NCBI RefSeq assembly: GCF_024763615.1
Contig: NC_077223.1
Coordinates: 88,846,627-88,910,626, forward strand
Length of the DNA stretch: 64,000 bases
DNA from: Phlebotomus papatasi
Taxonomy: Eukaryota; Arthropoda; Insecta; Diptera; Psychodidae
Reading direction: 5' to 3'
This document shows, piece by piece, positions 1-11,579 of this stretch. The notes below the pieces were generated by a model. It did not search any database. It was not told the origin of the DNA and was given only the letters and a program-made list of their open reading frames with translations. The position numbers and the translations under genes are program-made. Numbering within the stretch: position 1 is the first letter of the stretch; each line of letters starts with the position of its first letter.

Positions 1-527
1 CGAATACTTAATTCGCTGTCGGTGGGAAAAGTGACTCTCGCTGTCGATCGAGCGCCCACCAATCACCATACAATTAGCACAGAAATATGAGATAATGGGA
101 AGGAATTTCATGATCAATGGCAATGCCAGCATGTTGGTTGTGACTTGAATTGGGTCTCGTGCTAATATTTTGTCACATGAATGATTCTGTGGTTGGTGAC
201 GAGGGGAGAAATTTTCAAGTACAGAAATGCTAATTAGATAACAAATCCAAATGGAGGCTTTCCTTGTTTCAATCTCTCGCACTTGACCTTATCATCATTC
301 ACAGAGATCGGATTGTATTTCCTCAACAACACTTCATATACTCTCGCCATACACAGCAATTTAATTGCACTCTTTATATGACAGATAAATCTTGACGTGT
401 CCTTCCTCTACTTACTCACTTCTCCACCACATTAAATGCCTTTTCAACTTTTAATGTATACATAGCATATCTCTCTCGCCTCTTCATAGCACACCATAAA
501 TTCTTCTCTAGTGACACTCAAGAACTT

Positions 528-803
528 CTACTTGAGGCACTTGAGGCTGCTCCAGCAAATCGACACAGCGATCGTGATTGTGCGGGCATTTATTGAAAAG
601 TTATTAATTACAGCATCATTCTGTGAGAAGAGATCCATCTGGACTGACCATGACAGAGTGCAACAGCAAAAAATGACCCCGATTTCTTCAGCAACAACTC
701 CACACCAGAATATTATCCTCCATCTCAGAATTGCATTTTCTGCAAACTCATACACTTTCCCAAAGTCAAGGATCGTTTTTTTTATCTGGTCCATGAGAAC
801 CAA
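528..803 (-). other. Open frame of unknown status, possible old exon
   Basis: A 91-codon open frame on the minus strand lies in sequence a little richer in GC than its surroundings, with codons that look moderately coding-like. The translation is hydrophobic and aromatic in its middle (WRIIFWCGVV near residue 30, then a Cys-rich stretch). I do not recognise a family. The plus strand is also open over the same bases, which weakens the case. No convincing splice sites were identified at its edges. It could be a chance frame, a decayed membrane-protein exon or a repeat fragment. Confidence 0.12.
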
Positions 804-1243
804 TTTGTAGGGATGGTGGAAGTCAAGATTTCGCTAGAGATAGGAACTTTGACGGGAGGAGGCCTAAATATTCTTTTGATCCTGAAGGACGTACTTGAAA
901 GAACAAACAAGCTTTTGGCTTAGCCATGAAATTTTGGAAGGTCGTAGATCATTCAACTTTGTACTCCTTTCATATCTCCAATGAGCTTCTGTTGGATTAA
1001 ACTCAGCTGCGTGAGAAGTAGCTAGACGGATAAGTGTGAATCGCTTAAGATCGTGAAATATAAAGGTTTATTTATTTTTGATTTAATTTAAGACTATAAA
1101 AAATAATTAAGATATTTTGTGACCTTTATACCTAATACTGTTTCTCTAGAGTTCTTAATTATCATAAATTAGGACGAAGACTATAAAGATGGCAAAAAAA
1201 TGTTTGTCACCGAAACAAACGTGTCTATAATGCCTTTCAAGGT
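804..1243. other. Intergenic, nothing recognised
   Basis: AT-rich sequence without a supported gene, repeat or RNA. Confidence 0.5.
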
Positions 1244-1631
1244 TTAACCCTTTAAGGACGATTGGGTCACCCGTGACCCATAGAGAAAATAATTTTTCCT
1301 GACTACCTGAAGTTATTTCTTTCTAATGTTTGTACATAATCAAGAAGTAGAAAGATGTAGGAATCTAGGATATTTTTTGCAAATCTCCAGCTATTTGCTA
1401 TATAAAAAAATATTTGAGCTCAAAAATCACGAATTTTGAAATTTTCACGTTGGTGCTTGAATTTTAATATTTTTATTTCTAATTTTTTTAAGCAAAAACC
1501 TCTTGGGACTAGAAAATAATAACTATACATAATATTTCTCAACAAAGTAAAAATTGTAGTTTATTGGTATTTTCAGGAAAGCTTCATAATTTTCATGGGT
1601 CATATATGACCCAATCGTCCTAAAAGGTAAA
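1244..1631. mobile_element. TTAA-flanked inverted-repeat element (piggyBac-like relic)
   Basis: The left end reads TTAA then CCCTTTAAGGACGATTGGGT, and the right end is its degraded inverse (ACCCAATCGTCCTAAAAGG). Each end also carries a small palindrome, GGGTCACCCGTGACCC on the left and GGGTCATATATGACCC on the right. A TTAA target site with a CCC start is the known signature of piggyBac-type elements. There is no open frame for a transposase. The left 100 bases recur inverted at 63663-63757, which supports this being a dispersed family. Confidence 0.55.
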
Positions 1632-2661
1632 AAACACCGAATTTGTCTCTAGTTGATTTTCGAAGATTTGAGGTTAGCCCAAAAAAATCGTTTTGTATTC
1701 TTGGGTACTCAGAGTCCTAAAAAAGGTGAAAAAGCCAAAGAAAATATTTTTAGACGATTTAATATTATAATAAATATTTATAAATACAGTACGTCTCCGA
1801 TACAGTCTACTTCTAAAAATTAAAACACCGTGTAAAAATACCAAATTTATTGTCAAATTTTTAAACTATTGTTGTTAAGTAAGAACTTTAGACAATTTTT
1901 TAGGAGTGAAAGTAACTATAACAATAACTTAGAATATTGAAGATATGAATCTAATGCGTTGATTCTATTGCAATTTAAATTTAAAAAATAACTCTATTGA
2001 TTCTGGATTTTAAAATTTAGACTTGTCACATTTTGCCCCAAGCTCCCTTAACTGAATGAATTCACTTCAATCAGAATTAAAAGTTATAAAAATTGAGTTT
2101 AATCCATTAATATACATGTTTATTGACTGCTTTTGAAATATCTTAATTAAGTAAATTCTGTAACTTTCTTCGAAGTAAATAATGCTATATAGATTGTTAA
2201 CATTAGTGAAAGTATAATTTCAGCAAATTTTCTTCAGTCAGTCTATCAGTCGATCATTCAAAGTCAATCTGCTAATACTTAGTGCAAAATGCTTAATATA
2301 TAAGCTATATAAGATATGTAAATTAGTGCAAAATTATGTATGTAAGATTTTGTGATAAGAATTGTTTGTAGCTTTCATGATGTTAACAATACCTTGTTAT
2401 AATTTATTGTTCAAACTCAAATAGCGAGTAATAAGAACATTAGATAGTTCTTCAATTTTGTGATAGTTTTCAGTATCCTTATCATTTTATTTAAAATCTA
2501 CTGGATTTTCTTAGATGCATCTTATTTCTTGGGATAATAGAGATGTCTCTTTATGTACGAGCATATGGGAGCGTAGGGTTGATCAGGTTAACAAATATTT
2601 CTTGTTCGATTTTTTCATACTAATCCTTTGGATGTATGTTAATATTGATTTTTCTTCTCAA
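1632..2661. other. Intergenic, nothing recognised
   Basis: Very AT-rich; no gene or clear repeat was recognised. Confidence 0.5.
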
Positions 2662-2663
2662 TA

Positions 2664-2797
2664 GGAGGAAGTGGGGTACCTTTGAATTGAAGAAGAACCT
2701 TTAAAATAGGCCTTTTCTCCTATTTTTAAATAAAACTGAACCGTAATATAATTTAGCTTATCGTATTTTAGCTTCACAACAAGTACCCACTTTTCCC
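2664..2797. mobile_element. TA-flanked MITE, GTGGGG family, short copy
   Basis: Terminal inverted repeats are GGAGGAAGTGGGGTACC and, read inward from the right, GGGAAAAGTGGGTAC. TA lies at both flanks (2662-2663, 2798-2799). The interior resembles the copies at 19425-19636 and 3336-3753 (TTTGAATTGAAG, then TTTCTCCTATTTTTAAATAAA). It is noncoding and about 134 bp, shorter than its relatives. Confidence 0.6.
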
Positions 2798-3110
2798 TAT
2801 ATTGTGAGAAGTACATAATATTGTGATGATTATTAGTTCTAACTTCTGTTGCATTATTTCATTCGAATTTCTATTCGTGTTTGTAAGATCTTTCTTAACC
2901 TCGAGCATCAGGTCGAGCGTTCTGAGAAGTCTTATTTATTTAATTTATAGGATTTAGTGACTGTTCTCTTCTGCGAATTTGGCTGATTTTTTTACAATTT
3001 AAGTTTTCTCATAATATTGAAAAATCTATTAATTATTTATTAATAAAAAAAAAGAGATGGCAAAACGTCCCAGCTACTTTTAAAACATATTCGAAAATAA
3101 AAGAAATATA

Positions 3111-3331
3111 GGGGAAAGCGCGTAATCTTTACACATTTTATGCTTCGAATAATTCTTTTTTTTTTTAATGTGTTTTAAATGAATTTGGCCCATTGTAATT
3201 ATTATATATTTTATTAGCAGGTCCAATGCCTCAAATTTTCAGATAAAGTTATGGGTGAAATCCATAAGGAGCATAAAGAAAAAATGGATTTGTCCGAAGC
3301 TTGAGTCGTCCGAAGGTAGCACGTTTTCCCC
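3111..3331. mobile_element. TA-flanked MITE, GGGGAAAgCG ends
   Basis: About 221 bp with inverted ends GGGGAAAGCGCGTAATC and GGGGAAAACGTGCTACC (right end read inward), flanked by TA at 3109-3110 and 3332-3333. A second near-terminal match is GCTTCGAA/TTCGGA. No open frame. It abuts the next element at a shared TATA. Confidence 0.55.
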
Positions 3332-3335
3332 TATA

Positions 3336-3753
3336 GGGGGAGAAGGGTTAGGGGAATGTAGGCATGGTTCGCACAGAGTGAACCTTCAAACGATGCGAAT
3401 TTTCTCTTTGTTTGCAAACAGCTTACCTACCATTTCTCATCTCGTTTCATGAGCTTAATAATGATCTATCTAATGGCTAAGAAATGACGAACTAGCTCTT
3501 TGCAAACAAAGAGAAAATTTGCGTTGTTTGAATGTTCACTCTGTGCGAACCATGCCAACATTCCCCTACCATTGAAACATGGGCACATTTGAAATTGTGA
3601 TTTTTCTCTTATGTTTAAATTTAACTGAACTGAGCCATTTCATAATGCAATTTAGCTTTTCAATCTGTTTGTGCAGCTAAATTATATCACGATAAGGGTC
3701 AATTTTATTTAAAAATAGAGGAAATCCCTTTCAAAGGTGATCCACTTACCCCT
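3336..3753. mobile_element. GTGGGG-family MITE split by a younger MITE
   Basis: The right end, read inward, is GGGGTAAGTGGATCACC, and the left end is GGGGGAGAAGGGTTA, which continues after an insertion at 3567 as CCATTGAAACATGGGCACA. The interior (TAAATTTAACTGAACTGAGC; CTAAATTATATCACGATAAG) matches the copy at 19425-19636. Removing the 216-bp insertion and one TA leaves about 200 bp, the same size as the 19.4-kb copy. TA flanks lie at 3334-3335 and 3754-3755. Confidence 0.5.
3351..3566. mobile_element. Palindromic MITE nested in the GTGGGG-family copy
   Basis: Long inverted arms of about 70 bp start GGGGAATGTAGGCATGGTTC and return as GAACCATGCCAACATTCCCC. They include the shared block CTCTTTGTTTGCAAA/TTTGCAAACAAAGAG. 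It is flanked by TA at 3349-3350 and 3567-3568. It lies inside another element and is therefore younger than it. Confidence 0.65.
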
Positions 3754-3755
3754 AG

Positions 3756-4305
3756 TACTGTTCACGAAATAGTAGAAATTTTTGGAAAACTCATTCTTCT
3801 CCAGAAGAAGAAGGTTGAGTTTTTTTTTATCGTTTTGGGATCAAAATTTCACAGATTATGTTGCCGCGTCCGGACGGAGCTTGCCTTCGAAGATTTCCAC
3901 TGAAGCTGAACGGAAATTTTCCGCACGGCGGTTTTGGAAATAAATTAAGAAAAACATGGTTTTGGAGGAGATGTAGGGGTATTGTAAAAAGAACAAAAAG
4001 ACCGCCTAAGATAATGTCCACTTATGGGGAAGTCATCGAAGACCGGGAGTCAATAACCTCTTACCGTTTAACCTCTATAGCTCGGGAAAAAACTCAAGTT
4101 CAATTTAAAAAAAAAATAATTTCTGAAAAACTAATTCAATTATCGGTGCTCAACCGATTTGTTACTAATGAAAACTGATGCTGTCAGGGTCGAAAATTCA
4201 ATACCTTTCTAAAAAATCCAAATTTAACCAAATCGATCAAAAAATGAGCCCTCCAAAGTGAATCGAACATTGATTTTTAATACTTAAAATGACGATTTTT
4301 CCGAA
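3756..4305. other. Intergenic with a dispersed repeat fragment
   Basis: The stretch near 3861-3930 (TCCGGACGGAGC, then GGAAATTTTCCGCACGG) resembles 25893-25955 (TCCGGACGGAGTC, then GGCAATTTTCTACGG). They appear to be two copies of one dispersed repeat. The open frame of 106 codons that crosses it has no recognisable domain. Confidence 0.3.
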
Positions 4306-4308
4306 TAA

Positions 4309-4758
4309 GGGCAAAATCACATTGACAGTAAAATGCTCACCGTCACCGTCAAAGCCCTCACCGTATTTCGTTGATTTACGCATTTTCATTGCAATTCTTA
4401 CGCAAATTTTCCATTACGATATTACCTTGTCTCATACTCGGTGGCACTAGGTGAAAATGATATAAGAAAATTGAAGAAATAAAACGAAAATGCGATAAAC
4501 GGTAAGCAAAACAAAAAACTGTAGGGTTTTTTTGCTACAGTTTTTCGTACAGTTTTATTGCTCACCGTTTATCGCATTTCCGCTTTATTTATTCAATTTT
4601 CTTATACTATTTTCACCTAGGGCCACCGAGTATGAGATAAGGCAATACGGTAATTGAGAATTTGCGTAAGAATTGCAATGAAAATGCGTAAATTAACGAA
4701 ATACGGTGAGGGCTTTGACGGTGACGGTGAGCATTTTACTGTCAATGTGATTCTGCCC
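4309..4758. mobile_element. Full-length palindromic PIF/Harbinger-type MITE
   Basis: A 450-bp element in which nearly the whole length is an inverted repeat. The ends are GGGCAAAATCACATTGACAG and its near-exact inverse at 4739-4758. The arms share CACCGTCACCGTCAAAGCCC and TTTACGCATTTTCATTGCAA, and the centre is near 4530. A perfect 3-bp direct repeat TAA lies at 4306-4308 and 4759-4761, the target duplication expected of PIF/Harbinger elements. It has no transposase. Confidence 0.75.
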
Positions 4759-4761
4759 TAA

Positions 4762-5045
4762 GTTTGGAAGAAATGTTTGTCTAGGTTACCTCCAAAATAT
4801 ATCCAAAAAAAAAGAAATCCAAGAAGAAATCTATAGTTCCCTTTCCTTCGTTTCTGAAATAAACCAAAAAAACATGGCATTGGAGGGGGTGAGGGGGAAA
4901 AGTAAAAAATGTCTGGAGTCTGGAGATAATGTGAGTTTTTTTTTGAATAAAAAACACACATTACATAAACATAATGAAATAAAAAAAAATAAAAATAAAT
5001 AAATAAAATAAAATAAATTAATAAAATTTCTTATATTTGAGTAAA
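4762..5045. other. Low-complexity A-rich stretch
   Basis: Includes AAATAAATAAAATAAA-type simple sequence at about 4980-5030. Open frames here are low-complexity artefacts. Confidence 0.4.
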
Positions 5046-5048
5046 GAT

Positions 5049-5150
5049 CTCTACACACTAGAGAAACTTATGTCCATATTGAAGCAAATTCTCTACGCTT
5101 GTGTAGGAAAACCCCTTCAATATGGACATAAATTTCTCTAGTATGTAGAG
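5049..5150. repeat. Palindromic repeat, copy 1 of a local cluster
   Basis: The left arm (CTCTACACACTAGAGAAAC, then TTATGTCCATATTGAAG) is mirrored on the right (CTTCAATATGGACATAA, then TTTCTCTAGTATGTAGAG), with a loop of about 25 nt. It is a short MITE-like foldback with no coding content. Confidence 0.65.
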
Positions 5151-5170
5151 GCCATAAAATCCATTAGTGA

Positions 5171-5400
5171 TCTCTGCATACTAGAGAAGTTTATGTCCAT
5201 ATTGAAGCAAATTGCTCTACGCATGTGACTGTCAAATATGGACATAACCTTCTCTAACGTGGAGGGTCCGTAAAATCAAGTTTATTTCAATAATCTAATC
5301 TTATGGCTACTACACACTAGAGGAAGTTAAATCCATATTTGGTATTATTGAAGTAATTTTGTTTCAATATGACAACAACTCATGAAAATTTCTTATATGT
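5171..5400. repeat. Palindromic repeat, copies 2 and 3
   Basis: A second hairpin spans about 5171-5265 (TACTAGAGAAGTTTATGTCC ... GGACATAACCTTCTCTA). A degraded third copy begins near 5308 (CTACACACTAGAGGAAGTTA). All share the arm sequence of copy 1 and form a head-to-tail cluster. Confidence 0.5.
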
Positions 5401-7643
5401 AGGAGATTATGTTAAAAATTTTCAGGACATTTTGCTATAAATAATGGATTCCTATCAATAATGTCATATTTATTGTAATTTATTTATTTAAATTTTGCAC
5501 AAATGTATGGACAGCTTAAGACACCTGAAACTATATAAAGAAACATCCATAATAGAGTGATCAAGTTAAACAGAATATTGTACTAATAGTGGCGCGTGTT
5601 CGATAAATTACTGTCAATCAAGCGTTGTGCGAAAAAGGGCCTCTCTTTTAATGTATTCTCAAGAACAAATCTAACATCAATTCGTGTGACTTTGGAATGG
5701 CTGTGAATTGAATTAGAACGATGTGCTTCGACAGAGAGACGAAGGAGAAATAGAATGTCCAATTGGGCGAAGAGTGAATGTCGATGGAATCCTACGTGAA
5801 AAGTGCAAAAATATGATTTATTCTTTCCACTTTATATCGTGTGAAAAATTTTCTCGAATCAGAGAAAATTGTGCTTAGTCAGAAAGACGATGATCGTGAG
5901 AAGAGATCACCCTGTTCTGTGGGGCGCAGACGAGAGAGACATTGCAAATGGGTCAAGTTCATACACCTTCTTTCTTCTTTACCCACACATAATTATGATC
6001 GTCACATATCTATAGTATTCTTCGCACAGTAAATTAATTCCACACACACTCTCTTCAAATAGTGTAATCGCTCGCAATGGCAATAATTGTATAACATTAA
6101 CATTTCCACACGGCGATAAAAAAGCAAACAAGTGACTTAAAATCGTGAAATTACTAATGAGGAGAGACACATCGCAATCAATTAGAATACATAAATAGTA
6201 TGAGTCACTTGTTGTTAATTCTGTTGGATTGCGCGGGAGGCCCTTTGAAATGGAGACGCCGGGTAATCACCTGGAGCTTTTTACAGTGATTAGGAAGATT
6301 TTTCTCAATGCTAAGAGATGATCATGTAATAAGAAAAACGCCGCTTGTTTATATGCCACTAAAATCACAGTCGGTGTACTTGAACGTGTGAAGTTTAAGG
6401 TCATGTATTTCCAACATTAGCAATATTTTGTGTATTTCATTAATTTCCTCATTTTTGTCGTAACGCACGCTCTTTTTTTCTCACCTCCATGCCTCCGTCC
6501 TATTTGGGCCAATGCGCAAATTGGTTACGTCGCTCTCTTGGAGCTGTTATGCACGCGCTGTGTTTTGTTATAAAAGAGAGTCAGAATAATAGCAAGAAAT
6601 TAAATCCAATTAGTCTCAATTTCTAGTACTTTCCAACCCTCTCGTCAAATGGGGTAGGTTGCCCTCGTAATCGTCGTATGATCTATTTATTGCTGGTCTG
6701 GGTGGGAAATTTCCCCAAGAGTGCTGCAAGTATTTCCTCTTTTTCAATGAACTTGCATCAGAGTTGAAAAGAAATTTATTGTGATTTTTTTAGATTGAAG
6801 ATTATGGTACTACTTGTATTTATTTTTGAATAAAAAGAACACTGTTGTCGATGCCAGAAATTTAGACACATTGCTCTCATATGCCAAGTGCAACATTATG
6901 TTGCAAATGTCCAAAGAACACAATGCTTAGTTTCATATTTAAAATTGATGAATTGGTTTGTGAAAGTAGGTAGTTATTTGATGAAACTGCAACAAGTCCC
7001 ATAAAATTTAATAAAATCGATAAAAATCTGCAAATAAAAAATAAGTTAAAATTCAGGGTTAATATCCTGTCTATGATTATAACTATTTCCCGCCTTATGT
7101 TATACTTACTTAGGTGGCTGCAACCCCTTCACTTCCCCTTCAAGGATAACCGTATTATGTTATCCTTGATAAAATATAGAGTTTGAGGTTTTCTTATAAA
7201 TTATTTCTAGGCATGATAAACACATCATTTCTCCTCGAAACGTCGTAAAGTGTAAAAGTGCGAAAATCAAGAGAAGTTTAGTGTTTCCGTCCATTTTCTG
7301 CTAAAGGATCAAAAAAAACAAGCATAACAATGCTTGTCTAGAAATCCCACATACGGGAAGGCCTAATTGCTCTTCAGTATGTTGCACTAGAATTATTATT
7401 ATAAGAAGTTAAAGCATTCACACTAGTCAGACTGTGCATAGCAGTATTACATGTGAGAAGACTTAGTTCTTCAATGGAATTCTGTAATGCATTTCATTAA
7501 ATATTATTACTCGTTTCCTATGTGGATATTTTTCCTTTACCTTAGCTCTACAAATGATAAGTTTATGATTTTAAAAGTTTGATTAAAACGTATATAGTTG
7601 AACTGTACGATTTTTTTGTAACATATGGCATATCTTCCACAAT
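5401..7643. other. Intergenic, no supported gene
   Basis: No gene was recognised. Around 6480-6620 GC content is higher, with a TATAAAAG at about 6570 but no matching initiator at the usual distance. At 7224-7290 there is a solo copy of the CGAAACGTCG...TTTCCGTCCA repeat also found at 25428-25692. Confidence 0.4.
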
Positions 7644-7645
7644 AG

Positions 7646-8397
7646 GGTAAGGGCTCGTTATTTTGGACAGGGTGCCTATAAGCATCAATGTTCCAAGTTT
7701 GAAGTGTGATATTTCCAATACTAATTGACTTTTTTTGTTACTCTCTTTTCAGAAGGATTGTTTAGAAACTTGGCAAGAGTTTATCGTCTTTGTTTTTACT
7801 ATAATTAGTTTTAATACGTTTAAAAATGAATTGATATGCAGAGGTGAATTAGATTCGAATTTTGGACACCATGGCTCTAAATTTGGACACCTTGGCTGTA
7901 TATTTGGGTAGCCTCAATAGGATGCCCATTGTTCTCCATTTCAAGAACAAATCTTACCAAGTCCTCTTCCTGTTCATGTAAGGGAACCGTAGAATGTCAC
8001 AAGAAGCCCAGAAAATTTCCTTATCATTCATTAAAGTGATTTGACTTCGGTACACCAAGCACGCTCGGATATCGTCGGTTGCGTCTACCTCTGTCGTATC
8101 TGCATTTGTTTTGTATCTGCATTCGGTGCAAGCTACAATACAAATGTCCCCTCTTGCGTGAAAGGCTGACACAAAAGAAATGCAGATACGACAGAGGTAG
8201 ACGCAACCGACGATATGTGCATTCCATGGCCTTTCCGGGAGCCTTTCAAGGCTTTTCTCACTACATATTGTTCGTAAAGATGATGCTTCTTTGTTTCTCC
8301 AGGCAATTATACTACCTAGTCATCACAAAAGTTAATACTTCACGAAATTTTGAGAAAAAAAAAACACCTGTCCAAAATAAGTAGTATCACCTCTCTT
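7646..8397. mobile_element. Inverted-repeat element with TTTTGGACAGG ends (weak)
   Basis: The left end has TTATTTTGGACAGGGTG near 7658-7674 and the right end has its inverse, CACCTGTCCAAAATAAG, at about 8366-8382. Short TTTGGACACC words recur inside (7864 onward), suggesting an old element of about 750 bp. The outermost bases are degraded, so the borders are approximate. Confidence 0.4.
8069..8216. repeat. Hairpin with about 46-bp near-perfect arms
   Basis: ATATCGTCGGTTGCGTCTAC at the left is mirrored by GTAGACGCAACCGACGATAT at the right. The match continues through CTCTGTCGTATCTGCATTT. The loop is about 55 nt. It is unusually GC-rich for the region. It lies inside the TTTTGGACAGG element. 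Confidence 0.65.
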
Positions 8398-8949
8398 AGA
8401 ATGTGAATCTCTTAGAAAAGTGCGCATTTTTCACACGAAAAACGTAATTCACAAGGCAAATCTCACTTCAGGTCAAATCAATAAGTCACTATAGATGTGA
8501 ATCAACACAATATTCAACGAATATTTAATAATATCACTTGAAAACAGCGAAGAAAACTTGTTAGTACTTCACCAAAGCTAAATAAGACTGAAGTAAACAC
8601 GAAGTTCTGTCATATTTCTCGTAAGCAATTGCTCACATTGAATTTTCAACAAAGCAATTTCAACTCAAATCATATTCAAAAATTAACGTATTTAGTGTTA
8701 AAATCTTCCAAAAAAAAAACAAATATTAAGATAGAATTCATTATTCATCAAATATTGGAATAAAAATCCATAATTTTGATCAATTTATTTATACTGTCCA
8801 ATTTTATCCTCAAAGTGTCCAAATTTAGAGACTGTACAAAATTATGAGCTCTTACGCCATCTGTCGTTTTATTAGGAAGGTCGATATTGGTAAATCGGCG
8901 GCAATCATAACCACGTTTAAGATTACAAATTAAAGTCTTTTGCGTAAAG
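8398..8949. other. Intergenic, nothing recognised
   Basis: AT-rich. A few TGTCCAAATTT words near 8790-8830 echo the preceding element. No gene was seen. Confidence 0.4.
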
Positions 8950-8952
8950 TAA

Positions 8953-9176
8953 TGCCCTAGACACACTTAGGACTTAAGCCGCGAGACGGCTTAAGGTAAT
9001 TATAATTAAAATAATGATTGGACTAAATTACCACCAGTTTCCCACTAAATAAGTCGTTTCTCAGCTTAATTTGATGGATAGATTAGTCAGAAACTGGTGA
9101 AATGTAATCTGATCATTATTTTGATCATAAATGCGTTAAGCCTCTCTTGGCTTAAGTTGTAAATGTGTCTAGAGCA
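8953..9176. mobile_element. PIF/Harbinger-type MITE, TGCCCTAGACACAC family
   Basis: 224 bp, with ends TGCCCTAGACACACTTAGGA and inverse (TGTGTCTAGAGCA). A second inverted block is CTTAAGCCGCGAGACGGCTT. TAA direct repeats lie at 8950-8952 and 9177-9179. Relatives lie at 30844-30985 and, less well preserved, near 11584, 16620 and 46166. Confidence 0.7.
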
Positions 9177-9179
9177 TAA

Positions 9180-10551
9180 TACAGTTAAGGTATTTTATTA
9201 ATTGATTTTTTACTCTAAACTTTACTGTCCTGCAATTGATCAAAATCTATAATCTATTCAACTCTAATCCGTTGAAACCTGTTGCCTAACAGAATTTCCT
9301 TCTTCTGTCCTTCTGCATCTAGCTCCACAACGCAGTAGCAAAGTGTGGGGCGATTTGACCATATATGGCTCGAATTTGTTGGGGTTGAAAAGTGAAGACA
9401 TTATAGGGGTTATTCGCCTACAGGGTGTCCCTGACCATGATCATAAAAATCATCATCCATGCAATTCAGCAGATCGTGAACGATTCTACAAAACAAGTAA
9501 TGTTTCAGGCAATTTGGGCTAATATTTTGGATGTTTGCTTCTGGTTTAATTAAAATAAATGATATATTTTTCATCGTCCTGCTTGCTGAATCTTCCTCCA
9601 TTTAATTTGCTAGCTGAATCACTTTGTGACGCGATGTGAAACCTTAGGAAGATTCTAAAGTGCTTTAATACATGAAATGAAAAAAAAAGGCTTTAGAGTT
9701 CGTGGAAATGCACAAAGAACTTGACGATTTTCCCCCAAGGAAATCATCCCAAAAAAAGTGACTCAATATTAGAGGCATTTTCACACTACTCGTTTTTGCT
9801 CACTGGCACATTAATCAAGATGTGGTGGCATTTTAAGATTATAACACAAAACTTTTGAATGGAGGAGAAAAAGGTGCGTTTTGCCAGTTGGAAATTTGCT
9901 GAATGCCATTGACACAAATGTAGCGAAAAATCTTTGGCAAAAATCACCGAAATTAAATATACATCCCAATTGAAGTTTCTTATGTACAAAGTTTTTGCGT
10001 AGTGCCACACAAAACATCTCACTTTTCGCGAAGATGAAAGATTGAATGACCAAAAACCACACATCAAGGCAATTTTATTTGCACACTGAATGTGCAATTT
10101 ATCATACAATTTTCAACTTAGATGCTCTTGTCCGAATTTACAGATATTGCAATTAACTGAATTAACTCAATTTATATCTATATTAATATATTGCTTTAAT
10201 GTGTACTCGTTTAATCTTTAAAGTTTATTTTGTTTGGGTGTTCTTCAATTCTTCAGTTTCGAATGTAAGTTTCTAACATTTACAGTTATAATCGTTAAAT
10301 AATTGCACGTGTGATGATCAAGGCTGCTATTTTTTTCATTACTGAAAAATTACTTAAATATTGGGGTGTTAAATTTTAAATATTATCATGAAGTATCATA
10401 TTTTATACGTTTTTAAATCTTTCACTTAAATCAAATATTCTTTTAATCTTAAAGTCCTTTAAAGGCAAATCTACTGGTAAAGAAAAAATAAACGTCTGCC
10501 GCCGTCTTATCGTTATCAAACAAGTGAAGTTCCTCAAATACTTTTAGGAAG
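9180..10551. other. Intergenic, no supported gene
   Basis: Minus-strand open frames around 9786-10109 show no recognisable domain or splice structure. Nothing else is supported. Confidence 0.45.
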
Positions 10552-10553
10552 TA

Positions 10554-10767
10554 GGGCAAAGTGGTACAAGTTGGAGGGGGCTTTTTGTCTTGATAAATTT
10601 AGTACTTCATTTTCATTTGTATATTTTTAATGCTATAGTTTTATAATTTGGTTCCTTGTGCTTAAAAACAAATTTGTACTGTATTTATCAAGAAAAAAGC
10701 CATGTCCAACTTGTACCGGCGAATTGTCCAACTTGTAACACTAATTCCAAATTATATCACTTTACCC
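10554..10767. mobile_element. TA-flanked MITE, GGGCAAAGTG ends
   Basis: Inverted ends GGGCAAAGTG and CACTTTACCC with TA at 10552-10553 and 10768-10769. Subterminal inverted blocks are GTACAAGTTGGA/TCCAACTTGTAC and CTTGATAAAT/ATTTATCAAG. 214 bp and noncoding, Tc1/mariner type by its target site. Confidence 0.6.
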
Positions 10768-10769
10768 TA

Positions 10770-11440
10770 TAGATGAGATTTTTCTATCCTGAAATTTATA
10801 ATTTTTTTGAGTACATTTATTCACAATCTGTATTGTTATGCTATAAGCGAAAAGCAACTAACCTTAATTAGGAAAAATAAATTATTTTATAGAATTTATT
10901 ATAATAAAATTGATTGTTAAATAACTGGAATTTATCGAGATTATATATTACGATTACATTGAGTAAACATCGGAGAAAAATCGTTCTAATTCGGACTTCA
11001 CACAAAACTTTTTTATATTCTAAACATTTACATTTTGAATTTAACTGTCGGTCGTTTATATTTGAGGAACTCTACTATATTAATAGGAAAATTACCAAAG
11101 GGCTTCAAGTTAATCACCAGAGTTACTATAAAGTTTCTGAATCAAAGTGTATCCTCACGTATGGGCAGTTGTCGAGATCCTGAATGCGCCATCCTTCGAA
11201 TATTGCAATTTTTCATTTTTTTATAAAAGGAAAGATTTTATTTTTTAAATATAAACTAAACTAATACAGCCACGTAATCTTTTCTAACAAGAAACGATAT
11301 TGAATATTTAGGACATTTGTTTTTGAAGAATCCGAAAAAATGCAGTATTCGGAGGCTAGTGTATTACGAAATTGAACATCTTATTCTAATTAAATGTATC
11401 ATTCCGGTTAAATTTCGAAAATGAAAATCCTAAATGGGTC
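10770..11440. other. Intergenic, nothing recognised
   Basis: AT-rich, no supported feature. Confidence 0.45.
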
Positions 11441-11516
11441 TATATTCCGAATACCCAAAATCCTGAAAAACCGAATTCTCGAATGTGCCGAGATCCTAAA
11501 AAGTCAAATTCGGTTT
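11441..11516 (-). repeat. Inverted block of the TTTTGGATTTTCGG minisatellite
   Basis: Short words CCGAATACCCAAAATCC, CTGAAAAACCGAATTC and CCGAGATCC are the reverse complement of the unit expanded at 11822-12255. This suggests an inverted, shorter stretch of the same repeat. Confidence 0.45.
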
Positions 11517-11579
11517 ATTGAGAAATTATAACACAGGGAATTTCGTGAGAGCCAGTTGTAATATCTCAGAAACTAACTT

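Noticed and set aside
6560..6620. TATAAAAG near 6570 as a promoter
   Set aside because: No initiator at the proper distance and no gene downstream.
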